Source: Deinobacterium chartae
GTDB lineage: Bacteria > Deinococcota > Deinococci > Deinococcales > Deinococcaceae
DNA length: 64,000 nt
Direction of reading: 5' to 3'
Assembly (NCBI RefSeq): GCF_014202645.1
Contig: NZ_JACHHG010000003.1
Coordinates: 124,001 to 188,000, forward strand
In this document: piece after piece, positions 24,312 through 32,642 of the stretch
Layout of the letters: the number at the start of each line of letters is the position of its first letter
Position numbering within the stretch: the first letter of the stretch is position 1
Notes under the pieces: generated by a model
The model's input: the letters and a program-made list of their open reading frames with translations, nothing else
Told to the model about the DNA's origin: nothing
The model's database searches: none
Position numbers and translations under genes: made by a program

Positions 24312-24402
24312 GGGAGGGGACTGAGGTCGGCGGTGGCGCAGGTCGCTGCGCGGGTCGAACGCGTCGCGCAGGCCGTCGCTGACGACTGCGGCGACCCTCT
24401 TG
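24312..24402 (-). pseudogene. possible C-terminal remnant of an ABC permease
   Basis: Upstream of the broken synthase and in its frame the - strand reads NKRVAAVVSDGLRDAFDPRSD. Ending a protein with VSDGLRDALDPR is characteristic of DppC/OppC-type peptide permeases. No other part of a permease is present, so this would be a scar of a larger deletion. Alternatively it is chance similarity. The DapA-family gene may once have followed a peptide or amino-acid uptake operon. Confidence 0.3.
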
Positions 24403-24442
24403 TTGAATGGTTGTAGGTTCATTCAACATATCGGGTTGTAGG
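24402..24442. promoter_or_regulatory. inverted and direct repeats, possible operator
   Basis: GTTGAATG (24402-24409) and CATTCAAC (24420-24427) form a perfect inverted repeat. GTTGTAGG occurs at 24410-24417 and again at 24435-24442. The AT-rich patch stands out from its surroundings and precedes the dead synthase gene on the - strand. GntR-type regulators of such operons bind similar TTGT-containing sites, but no regulator is nearby. Confidence 0.3.
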
Positions 24443-24787
24443 ATATCTGTGAACCCAGTTCTTGAAATCACGAGGCTCGCGCGTCGTTCGCGGTCGCCCT
24501 GGGCCTGTGAAATCAGAGTGCGAGGCACCTCGAGGGGCCGGGAAGCGGTGGTCACAAGGTCCAGACGCGAGCGGCGGTGCAGCGACCGGCTGGGCCGCCA
24601 CCTACCAACGGCAAAGGTCTGCGGCTGTGGGTGCAGGAAACCGTTACACCATGCCACCTTGCTCCAGGAGGGTGCCGCTGCGTGCCGGGTCCTGCCGAGC
24701 TCCCTCCGGGTGATCACGATGGAATCACTCATCACATCTCATACTCCTCGGGTTGCGCCAAGCCTGGCTTGGGCGCCGGAGGAAACC
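24443..24787. other. intergenic stretch without recognised gene
   Basis: 345 bases between the pseudogene region and the lipoprotein gene. A - strand frame starting MSDSIVITRREL near 24735 is open through it but shows no familiar motif. On the + strand CATACT near 24740 might be a -10 box for the lipoprotein. I see nothing firmer. Confidence 0.4.
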
Positions 24788-26986
24788 ATGAAGAACACCC
24801 TACTCAGAGCGGCGCTGCTGCTGGCCCTGGCAGCGTGCGGCCCAAGCGCACTGCCGTCCGGGGACTTTGAACTGTCCGCCCCCGCCCTGTCCCTCGAGGC
24901 CCTGACCACCACCGGGACACGGCGAGATTTCAGCCTGCGCAATACCGGCGGCGTGACGCTGAACTACCACGGGCAGGTGCTCGAGGGAGCGGGCTGGCTG
25001 CGCCTCGACGGGGCCAGCGGACAGGTCGAGGCGGGTCAGAGCCGCACGCTGAGCATCGAGGCGGTCTGCCCGGCCGAACCGGGCAACCTGCGGGGCCGGG
25101 TGGCCCTGGAGGCCGCCGGCATCCGCCGTGAGCTCGACGTCTCGCTGCGCTGCACCTTGCCTGAGTCCGAGCCGGACGCGACGCCGGACCCGCTGAATTT
25201 TCCCGAGGTGACCGCCGCCGAGCCGGCCAGCCCGGTCATCTCGGCCGAGCGCACCGTGAGCGGCATCAACGTTCCGGTGACGGTCCGGGTCAGCGGTGGC
25301 GAGTACGCGGTGGACGACGAGGCCTTCACCGACGCGGTGGGCAGCGTCCGCGCCGGGCAGCGGATCCGGGTGCGCCTGACGGCCAGCAGCACCCCGGGTG
25401 CGCGCACGGGTATGGTCCTCGATGTGGGCGGTGTGCGCAACGCTTTCTCTGTGACGACCCGCGACCGGCCGCCTGCGGACCCCGACGCCTCGCCGGACCC
25501 GATGCGTTTTGGCACCCGCGAAGGCGTGCTGCCCGGCAGCACGGTGATCAGCGAGGCCGCCACCGTACAGGGCATCAACGTACCGGTCCGCGTGAGCGTG
25601 CAGGGCGGGGAGTTTTCGGTGGACGGCGAAGCCTTCCGCACCGACCCCACGCAGGTCCGGCAGGGCCAGCGCCTGCGGGTGCGTCACGTCGCCGCCGCGG
25701 GCTACGACCAGACCGTGACCACCCGCCTGACCGTCGGCGACCTCGAGGTTCCGTTTAGCTCGAGGACCCTGGCCGAAGCGCCCGACGCCCTGCCGAGAGC
25801 CTTCTTCTTCAGCGCCCGCAACGGTGTGCGCCCGCACGTCGTGCTCGACAGCGAAGAAATCACGGTCGAGGAGATCAACCTGCCCGTGCAGGCCAGCACC
25901 TCGAGCGGCACGCTGTGGATCAACGGCGTGGAGCACCCGGGCGACGCCACGGTGGTAAGCGGGGACCGGCTGCGCGTGCGGGTCACCTCGCCCGACTTCG
26001 GCGAACGCCTCGAGGCGCAGGTCACGGTAGGAGAGTACCGCACCCGCTGGATCATCCACACCGCCGTGGCCGACGTGACCCCGGACCCGTTCAGCTTCCC
26101 GGCGCGCAGCGACGCCGAGATGAACACGCTCTACGACAGCGAGGCGCGCACCCTCAGCGGCATTGACCGACCGATTCCGGTCACGGTCGAGGGGGAGGCC
26201 ACGCTGCTGGTGGACGGCCAGCCCTCGGACGGCGGCGCGGTCGCCGCAGGCCAGAGTGTCGCCCTGCGCATGCGGTCGAGCGACACCGCCTCCACCGCCG
26301 TGACCGCGACCCTGCGTGCCGGGGAGTTGCGCGTTCCCTGGACCCTCACCACCCGCAGTACCCCCGATTTCCGGCTGGCCCTCGACCGCACCCCGCCCGA
26401 ACTTCCCCAGGGCGGCAGCGGGTCGTACGGAATGGGCACCGTGCTGGTCGAGCGGATCGGTGGTCTTGCCGAACCGGTACGCCTCAGCGTTTCGGGCGAG
26501 CAAGTCGGCAGTGCCCCCCACCAGTTCCGCGTCAGCATCAGCCAGCCCGAAGCGACCGGGCCGACCCAGTGGTTCGTCGCGCCCGGCCCCGAAGTCGCAG
26601 CGGGGACCTACCCCATCGTTATTCGCGGCGAGGCCGCTGGCCGGGTGCGCACGGTCGAGACCCAGCTGGTGGTCTTCGATCCGCCGTACGACCTGACCCA
26701 CTCGCCCGACGTGCTGCAAGTTCCCCAGGGAGGCAGCGCCGACCTCACCCTGCGCATCGTGCGCAAAAATGGCTTCAGCGGTCCGGTCACCTTCGATCCC
26801 ATCCACCTGCCCGGGCTGAGCTTCCGCTACTCCGAAAACCCGGTTGCCGGCGATGCCGTCACCCTCACCATCACCGCTGCCCCGGACGCGGAACGGCGGG
26901 TCTGGTGGCCCACCCTGGCCAGCAGCGGTGGTGGCCGGCGCATCTCCGAGGCCTTCCGCTTCGACGTGGTCGCAGCTCCCCGCTGA
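24788..26986 (+). CDS. surface lipoprotein with four tandem Ig-like repeats
   Basis: 732 residues from ATG 24788 with GGAGGAAA before it. Signal peptide with lipobox LAAC (Cys17), so anchored by a lipid. An N-terminal domain of about 110 residues is followed by four tandem repeats of about 95 residues, starting near 131, 233, 331 and 428. Their pattern is PDPxxF, then TVSGINVPVxVxVxGG, a VDGE motif, VxxGQRLRVR and LxVGGVRNAFSVTT. This resembles a repeat found in many predicted surface proteins. A different 200-residue C-terminal part contains PQGGS-type beta strands in two copies (PELPQGGSGSYG, LQVPQGGSADLTLRIV). No enzyme motif; probably structural or adhesive at the cell surface. Confidence 0.85.
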   Translation: MKNTLLRAALLLALAACGPSALPSGDFELSAPALSLEALTTTGTRRDFSLRNTGGVTLNYHGQVLEGAGWLRLDGASGQVEAGQSRTLSIEAVCPAEPGNLRGRVALEAAGIRRELDVSLRCTLPESEPDATPDPLNFPEVTAAEPASPVISAERTVSGINVPVTVRVSGGEYAVDDEAFTDAVGSVRAGQRIRVRLTASSTPGARTGMVLDVGGVRNAFSVTTRDRPPADPDASPDPMRFGTREGVLPGSTVISEAATVQGINVPVRVSVQGGEFSVDGEAFRTDPTQVRQGQRLRVRHVAAAGYDQTVTTRLTVGDLEVPFSSRTLAEAPDALPRAFFFSARNGVRPHVVLDSEEITVEEINLPVQASTSSGTLWINGVEHPGDATVVSGDRLRVRVTSPDFGERLEAQVTVGEYRTRWIIHTAVADVTPDPFSFPARSDAEMNTLYDSEARTLSGIDRPIPVTVEGEATLLVDGQPSDGGAVAAGQSVALRMRSSDTASTAVTATLRAGELRVPWTLTTRSTPDFRLALDRTPPELPQGGSGSYGMGTVLVERIGGLAEPVRLSVSGEQVGSAPHQFRVSISQPEATGPTQWFVAPGPEVAAGTYPIVIRGEAAGRVRTVETQLVVFDPPYDLTHSPDVLQVPQGGSADLTLRIVRKNGFSGPVTFDPIHLPGLSFRYSENPVAGDAVTLTITAAPDAERRVWWPTLASSGGGRRISEAFRFDVVAAPR

Positions 26987-27047
26987 CCAAAGCCGGATTC
27001 TGAACCCGCCGCCCCGCCCCGCCCGGGCGGGGCGCTACAATGCTCGT

Positions 27048-28088
27048 GTGCTGCTTCGTTCCCTCTCCACCCTGCACTACCGTAACCTCGAGGACGGTCA
27101 GTTGCGCTTCCCACCCGGCCTCACCTCGATCGTGGGCCAAAACGGCCAGGGCAAAACCAACCTTCAGGAGGCCGTCTACCTGGTCCTGACCGGCCTGTCC
27201 GAGGTCTCACGCCTCGAGCAGCTGGTGCGCCACGGCGAGAGCGAGGCTTTCGTGCGCGCCGAGCTCGATCAGGGCGGGGTGCGCTCGGTCCTCGAGGTGG
27301 GGCTGGGGCGCGGGCGGCGCATCACCAAGGTAGACGGCGTGCGGGTGCGTGCCGGGGAGCTGCCGCGCGGCAGCGCGGTGTGGATCCGCCCCGAGGACTC
27401 GGCGCTGGTGCTGGGCTCTCCGGGTACCCGGCGCGCTTTTCTGGACGCCTTGCTGTCGCGGCTTTCGGCGCGCTACGCCCAGGTCCTGAACCTGTACGAG
27501 CGCAACCTGGCGCAGCGCAACGCCGCGCTGCGCTCGGGCGAGACCTGGGCCATGGACGTCTGGAACCTCAAGCTGGCCGAACTGGGCAGCGAGATTCTGA
27601 ACCTGCGCCGCCGCATGCAGGTGCGCCTCGAGGAACTCGCGCGCGCCGCGCACGCCCGTCTGGGCGGGGGAGAGGACCTCCGCCTCTCCCTGAGCGAGAC
27701 CACCTCGCCCGAGCGCTTCTTGGGCGACCTCGAGGCACGCCGCGCCGAGGAGCTCGCGCGCGGACAGACCCTGGTCGGGCCGCACCGCGACGACCTGCGC
27801 ATCGAGCTGCGCGGTCACCCGGCCGGGGATTTCGCCAGCCGTGGCGAGGCCCGCACCATCGCGCTCGCGCTGCGCCAGGCCGAGTTCGACCTGCTCAGCG
27901 AGCGCTACGGCGAACCGCCGCTGCTTTTGATCGACGACTTCACCGCCGAACTCGATCCCTCGAGGCGCGCTTATCTGCTCGAGCTGGCCCAGGCCACCCC
28001 GCAGGCCATCGTGACCGGCACCGAGGAGGCTCCGGGAGCCGCGCTGCTGCTCGAGGCGCAGGCCGGGCGGCTGGGGGTGCGCACGTGA
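27048..28088 (+). CDS. recF: DNA replication/repair protein RecF
   Basis: SMC-like ATPase that helps load RecA at single-strand gaps, 346 residues. Start GTG 27048: TACAAT ends 6 bases upstream, a leaderless arrangement, and the product begins LLRSLSTLHYRNLEDGQLRF as RecF should. Walker A GQNGQGKTNLQEAVYL; Walker B LLLIDDFTAELDPSRRAYL; signature region near DFASRGEARTIALALRQAE. A GC-palindrome (27016-27033) just upstream may end the lipoprotein transcript. RecF matters in Deinococcus because these bacteria lack RecBC and use the RecFOR route. The gene overlaps the next by 4 bases. Confidence 0.95.
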   Translation: MLLRSLSTLHYRNLEDGQLRFPPGLTSIVGQNGQGKTNLQEAVYLVLTGLSEVSRLEQLVRHGESEAFVRAELDQGGVRSVLEVGLGRGRRITKVDGVRVRAGELPRGSAVWIRPEDSALVLGSPGTRRAFLDALLSRLSARYAQVLNLYERNLAQRNAALRSGETWAMDVWNLKLAELGSEILNLRRRMQVRLEELARAAHARLGGGEDLRLSLSETTSPERFLGDLEARRAEELARGQTLVGPHRDDLRIELRGHPAGDFASRGEARTIALALRQAEFDLLSERYGEPPLLLIDDFTAELDPSRRAYLLELAQATPQAIVTGTEEAPGAALLLEAQAGRLGVRT

Positions 28089-28969
28089 GCCGCCGTCCGC
28101 GCGAGGGTGGGATGCGCGAACTCGCGCGCCTGCTCGACCAGACCCTCTCACGCAACCGCCTCTCGGGCGGGGTGCGGCGTGCCCGGGCGGTGCTGCTGTG
28201 GCCCGAGGTGGTCGGCAGCGAACTCGCGCGCCTCACCCGCGCGCGCAGCCAGCAGGGCGGCGTGCTGTTCGTGGAGGCCGCGGACTCGGTGCTGGCAAAC
28301 TTCCTGACCATGCAGCGCCACGTTTTTCTGCAGCGCCTGCAGGAAAAGCTGGGCGACAGCTCGGTGCGCGAACTGCGCTTTGCGGTGGGCCGCATGAACT
28401 CGCAGGAAACCCCGCGCACCACCGTGGTCGAAGCGCTGCCCGAACCGGACCGCCGTAACCTCGAGCGCATGGTCACCGGGCTGCCCGGAGAGCTGCAAGA
28501 TGCCGCGCGCCGCGCGGCCGACGCGGTGGCACGCGCCCGCATCTGGCGCGAACGCCAGGGCTGGAAGCCCTGCCCGATCTGCGCGACGCCCACCGACAAG
28601 AGCGGACCCTGCCACGTGTGCCGCGACCTGCTGGCCAATCCCCAGGTGCAGGGTGCCAGCCTCAAACTGGCCCGCAACCCCGACCTGGCGCTGGAGCCCG
28701 AGCGCTTCACCTTCCTGTCCGTAGACGGCTTCGAGGCCGCCCGCTACCTCGCGCGGGAGTACCTCGAGGGCAAGATGGACGAACTGATCCACGAGGTTGT
28801 CTCCAGCGGCGGAGACCCGGTCTACCGTCAGTTCCTGCTGCACCAGGCGCAGTGCTATCTGGCGCTGGGCCTGCGCAGCAGCCTGCGCTATGTCTCGCCC
28901 GACCACTGGAAGGAACTGCCCGAGCGGGTCTACCGGGTGCTGACCGCGCACCAGGCCTCGGGGGCGTAA
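28085..28969 (+). CDS. DciA-family (DUF721) protein with zinc finger
   Basis: 294 residues. Start GTG 28085 overlaps the recF stop (GTGA). N-terminal DciA/DUF721 domain: MRELARLLDQTLSRNRLSGG, LLWPEVVGSELARLTRA, GVLFVEAADSVLANFL, LQEKLGDSSVRELRF. DciA is the ancestral bacterial loader of the DnaB replicative helicase. Usual DciA proteins have 100-180 residues. Here a helical linker and a zinc knuckle CPICATPTDKSGPCHVC (about 160-176) lead into a further 115 residues (FEAARYLAREYLEGKMDELI, RQFLLHQAQCYLALGL). The recF-dciA overlap supports a role in replication or replication repair. Confidence 0.88.
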   Translation: MSRRPREGGMRELARLLDQTLSRNRLSGGVRRARAVLLWPEVVGSELARLTRARSQQGGVLFVEAADSVLANFLTMQRHVFLQRLQEKLGDSSVRELRFAVGRMNSQETPRTTVVEALPEPDRRNLERMVTGLPGELQDAARRAADAVARARIWRERQGWKPCPICATPTDKSGPCHVCRDLLANPQVQGASLKLARNPDLALEPERFTFLSVDGFEAARYLAREYLEGKMDELIHEVVSSGGDPVYRQFLLHQAQCYLALGLRSSLRYVSPDHWKELPERVYRVLTAHQASGA

Positions 28970-29023
28970 GCAGGCCCACCGTTGCCGTTTCCCGGGCGCG
29001 CGATCCTGAGGCAGGAGGTGCCG

Positions 29024-29305
<282 letters not shown>

Positions 29306-29315
29306 AGAGCTTGGG

Positions 29316-29346
29316 AAAAAAAACCGTGAAGCCTATGGCTTCACGG
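29316..29346 (-). terminator. intrinsic terminator of prs
   Basis: On the - strand CCGTGAAGCC pairs with GGCTTCACGG around ATA and is followed by eight T. This is the best classical terminator in the window, 40 bases past the prs stop. Confidence 0.92.
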
Positions 29347-29385
29347 CGGGGTTGCAGCAGCTTCCTGCCGCGCCGGGTGGTTTTC

Positions 29386-30342
29386 TCAGTCGAACAGCAC
29401 CGAGACCGACTCGCCGGTGTGGATGCGATGGATGGTCTCGGCGAACAGCGGGGCCACGTCGAGCACGCTGAGCTTGGGGCATTCCTGACGCTTCTCGTCG
29501 CTGACGTCCACCGTGTTGCACGAGGCGACCTCGACCACGTCGAGCGAGTTGATGCGCTCGAGGGCCGGACCCACGTACACGCCGTGCGTGGTGGCCACGT
29601 AGACCTCGCCCGCGCCCGACTCCTTGGCGATGTTGACCGCCTGCACCAGGCTGCCGGCGGTGGAGATCTCGTCGTCGACGATAAACACCTTGCGCCCGGC
29701 GACGTCACCGATCAGGCTGCGGGCCTCCACGCGGGTGTCCGAGACGCGCCGCTTGTCGATAAAGGCCAGGTTGCAGTTGAGGCGGCGGGCCAGCGCAGAG
29801 GCCCGCTTGATGTCGCCGGCGTCGGGAGCCAGGACCACACCCTCTTCCACGCCGTCAACGTGGGTGATCAGGTGGTTGGCGATGACCACCTCGGCCGAGA
29901 GGTGATCGACCGGGATCTTGAAGAAGCCGTGAACCTGCGGGCTGTGCAGGGTCATGGTCAGCACGCGGTCCGCGCCGGCCGCTTCGATCAGATCGGCGAC
30001 CAGTCGGCCGCCGATGGAAATGCGCGCTTCGTCCTTCTTGTCGGATCGGGCGTAGGAATAGTAGGGGATCACCGCGGTGACCCGCCCGGCCGAAGCGCTC
30101 TTGGCGGCGTCGATCATCAGCAGCAGTTCCATGATGCTGTCCGAGACCGGGGCGGACAAGGACTGCACGATGAACACGTCGCCTTCGCGCAGCGACTCCT
30201 TGTAGCGCACCATCAGGTTGTCGTTGGAGAACTTGAGGGTTTCGCTGCGTCCCAGCGGGATGCCGAGATTCGCACAGATCGCGCTGGCAAGGCGCGTGTT
30301 GCTTTGACCAGAGAAAACCAGCAGGGGGCTGTTGCTATACAC
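29386..30342 (-). CDS. prs: ribose-phosphate pyrophosphokinase
   Basis: Makes PRPP from ribose 5-phosphate and ATP for nucleotide, His and Trp synthesis; cytoplasmic hexamer in relatives. 318 residues, normal length. Start GTG with GGAGG 7 bases upstream: [19 protein letters not shown]. Motifs: [45 protein letters not shown] and the PRPP loop [23 protein letters not shown] about 50 bases upstream is a likely -10 box. Single gene with its own terminator. Confidence 0.96.
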   Translation of the reverse strand: MYSNSPLLVFSGQSNTRLASAICANLGIPLGRSETLKFSNDNLMVRYKESLREGDVFIVQSLSAPVSDSIMELLLMIDAAKSASAGRVTAVIPYYSYARSDKKDEARISIGGRLVADLIEAAGADRVLTMTLHSPQVHGFFKIPVDHLSAEVVIANHLITHVDGVEEGVVLAPDAGDIKRASALARRLNCNLAFIDKRRVSDTRVEARSLIGDVAGRKVFIVDDEISTAGSLVQAVNIAKESGAGEVYVATTHGVYVGPALERINSLDVVEVASCNTVDVSDEKRQECPKLSVLDVAPLFAETIHRIHTGESVSVLFD

Positions 30343-30483
30343 GGTAGGACCTCCACAGCAGCGGGTCCCGCTGCCGACCGCCCCTAAGTCTAAAACGCCG
30401 CCCGAAGGTATTGCTACCCGGGACTTGCCCGGAAGCCGTTGTATCTCGCGCGGTGACAGGCTGCCTGACGCAGCGTTGGAGTT

Positions 30484-31140
30484 TCAGTCGGCAAAAACGC
30501 TGCGGGTTCCCGGGGCTTCCCCGGAAACGGCCGTGCTGACTCCCAGGGCCACGTAGACGCCGCCGCTGAGGTAGCGCTGCTTGCGCGCCCAGTTGCGGCG
30601 GACCTGCAGCCAGCGGCCCAGCGTGCTGGCCAGCAGGGCGTAGAGGCTGTCGCTGACCGTCGCACAGCCGATGAACAGCATGCCCAGCAGCAGCACCTGG
30701 GGCGCGGCCGGACCGGCCTCGGGGCGCACGAACTGCGGCAGGAAGGCCAGAAAGAACAGAGCGGTCTTGGGATTGAGGCCGCCTACCATAACGCCCTGCA
30801 CAAACACGCGCCCCAGCGCTTGGGGAGCGGGGAGGTGCAGGTCCGGCGTGCCCGCCCGGCCCAGCAGGGCGCGCAGGCCCAGGTACAGCAGGTAGGCGGC
30901 TCCGGCGTACTTGACCACGCTGAAAGCGAGCGCCGAGGAGGCCAACAGCGCCGAGAGGCCCAGCGTGGCGGCGATCACGTGGATCAGGCCACCGACCTCG
31001 ATGCCCAGCACCGAGGCCAGCCCGGCGCGGCGGCCCTGCTGCAGGCTGCGCGCCATGATGTACATCACGGCAGGACCGGGAACGACCAGCAGGGCCAGCG
31101 AGGCCAGCAGGAATACCCCCAGAGTGGACGGGTCGGGCAT
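30484..31140 (-). CDS. LysE/RhtB-family exporter
   Basis: Amino-acid or homoserine-lactone type exporter of the inner membrane, 218 residues with about six helices. Family start: FLLASLALLVVPGPAVMYIM, then GRRAGLASVLGIEVGGLIHV and KYAGAAYLLYLGLRALLGR, ending VMVGGLNPKTALFFLAFLP in the third block. The ATG at 31140 follows AAAGGGGA. Substrate unknown. It lies between prs and dnaJ on the same strand but a hairpin separates it from dnaJ. Confidence 0.92.
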   Translation of the reverse strand: MPDPSTLGVFLLASLALLVVPGPAVMYIMARSLQQGRRAGLASVLGIEVGGLIHVIAATLGLSALLASSALAFSVVKYAGAAYLLYLGLRALLGRAGTPDLHLPAPQALGRVFVQGVMVGGLNPKTALFFLAFLPQFVRPEAGPAAPQVLLLGMLFIGCATVSDSLYALLASTLGRWLQVRRNWARKQRYLSGGVYVALGVSTAVSGEAPGTRSVFAD

Positions 31141-31217
31141 GGGTCCCCTTTCTGGGCGGTTGGGCTCGCCCTGCCTTCATCCATCCACAGATCCGCCCGG
31201 TCGGTCAAGCAGCATAA

Positions 31218-31243
31218 GCAAGGCCGCCTGGCGGCGGCCTTGC
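31218..31243 (-). terminator. hairpin after dnaJ
   Basis: GCAAGGCCGCC and GGCGGCCTTGC form an 11-base stem around TGGC. It is 16 bases past the dnaJ stop; TTATGCTGCTT follows on the - strand. Confidence 0.75.
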
Positions 31244-31258
31244 AGGGACAAGAAGCGC

Positions 31259-32377
31259 TTACTCGCCGCGGATCGCCTTGCCCAGCCGCTCAAAGAACCC
31301 GGGCTGGTGGTCGGCCACTTCTTCGCCCACTTCCCGGGCGTAGGCCTCGAGGTGCGCGCGCGCTTCCTTGGACAGGTTCTTGCCGCTCGGGACCTCGAGC
31401 GCGAAGTTGACGATCAGGTCGCCGGTACCCGAGGCCTGCAGGCGGGGCATGCCCTGGCCGCGCAGGCGCAGGGTGTCGCCGTGCTGCGTGCCCGGCTTGA
31501 TCTCGACCGTTTTGGGGCCGTCGAGGGTGGGTACCTCGAGGGTGCCGCCCAAGACCGCCTGGGCGATGCCGATGCGGGCGATGAAGTGCAGGTTCTCGGC
31601 GTCGCGGTGCAGCGCAGGGTGAGGCTTTAAGGTCAGGTGAACGTACAGGTCGCCGGGGCCGCCCGGGCCGTCGTTGCCCTGACCGGCCACCCGGATGCGG
31701 TAGCCGCCGTCGATGCCCTTGGGCAGCGCGACCCGGATGCGGTCCGAGCGAATGCGGCGCCCACGGCCCTTGCAGACCGTGCAGGGTTCTTTGATGATCT
31801 TGCCGCTGCCGTGGCAGGTGGGGCAGACCTGCTGGGTTACGAAGTTGCCCAGCAGCGTGCGCTGCTGGTACTGCACGGTGCCGCTGCCCCGACAGGTGTC
31901 GCAGGTGACCGGCGGCTGACCGCCCGGCTCCGAGCCGCTGCCGTGGCAGTGGTCGCACTCGGCGAGGCGGTCCACCTCGACCTCGATCTCGCTGCCCTCG
32001 CGGGCCTGCTCGAGGGTGATCTCGGCGTCGACTTGCAAGTCCTCGCCGCGCGGGCGGGCGTTGCCGCGCCGTCCGCCAAAGACCGAGCCGCCGAACAGGC
32101 TCTCGAACAGGTCCATCGGGTCGATGCCGATGTCCCCGAATCCTCCGGCGCCGGGCATGCCGCCCGCGCCGGGCTCGCTGCCGAAGCGGTCGTAGTGTGC
32201 GCGTTTCTCGGGGTCCGAGAGCACGGCGTAGGCGTTGTTGATGGCGGCGAAGCGCTCCTGGGCGTCCGCTTCCTTGTTGCGGTCCGGGTGGTACTTCAGC
32301 GCCAGGGCCCGGTAGGCGCGCTTGATCTCCTCAGGACTGGCGTCGCGGGACACGCCCAGCAGCTCGTAGTAATCCAT
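31259..32377 (-). CDS. dnaJ: chaperone DnaJ (type I Hsp40)
   Basis: DnaK co-chaperone of 372 residues. J domain 1-68 with HPD at 30-32 ([19 protein letters not shown]), Gly/Phe-rich linker ([15 protein letters not shown]), four zinc repeats [24 protein letters not shown] and CTVCKGRG, then the substrate-binding C-terminal beta domains. The ATG at 32377 follows GAGGT. A TAAACT box only 10 bases upstream gives a very short leader. No dnaK or grpE is adjacent here. Upstream (32378-32642) I see no gene. Confidence 0.96.
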   Translation of the reverse strand: MDYYELLGVSRDASPEEIKRAYRALALKYHPDRNKEADAQERFAAINNAYAVLSDPEKRAHYDRFGSEPGAGGMPGAGGFGDIGIDPMDLFESLFGGSVFGGRRGNARPRGEDLQVDAEITLEQAREGSEIEVEVDRLAECDHCHGSGSEPGGQPPVTCDTCRGSGTVQYQQRTLLGNFVTQQVCPTCHGSGKIIKEPCTVCKGRGRRIRSDRIRVALPKGIDGGYRIRVAGQGNDGPGGPGDLYVHLTLKPHPALHRDAENLHFIARIGIAQAVLGGTLEVPTLDGPKTVEIKPGTQHGDTLRLRGQGMPRLQASGTGDLIVNFALEVPSGKNLSKEARAHLEAYAREVGEEVADHQPGFFERLGKAIRGE

Positions 32378-32642
32378 ACCTCGTGATAGTTTATAACAAC
32401 GCGCTCAAGCTATGTGAGGGGCGGTAGACAAATTCACGGGCGTCATCGTGCTCGACCGGTCCTGAGGGCTGCTGCCGGGCAAGCCGCCGGGCAGGGCCGA
32501 TGAAAAAGCGTTCGGGGCGTGTGCTGCGCCCGCTGCTCGTGAAGGCGAAGCGGGGCCTCCGGTCAGCCGTCGTAAAACAGCGGGTCCCAGGCGGCTGGGC
32601 AAATCATTCGAAATACATGATGCTTTTCGTAGCCTTACACGC

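Noticed and set aside
24133-24735. - strand frame starting MMSDSIVITRREL
   Set aside because: No motif, overlaps the pseudogene in another frame, composition of a random frame.
30335-31180. Frame overlapping the LysE gene from ATGAAGGCA upstream, as a leader ORF
   Set aside because: It does not stop near the LysE start but runs through the whole gene, as expected for chance in GC-rich DNA.
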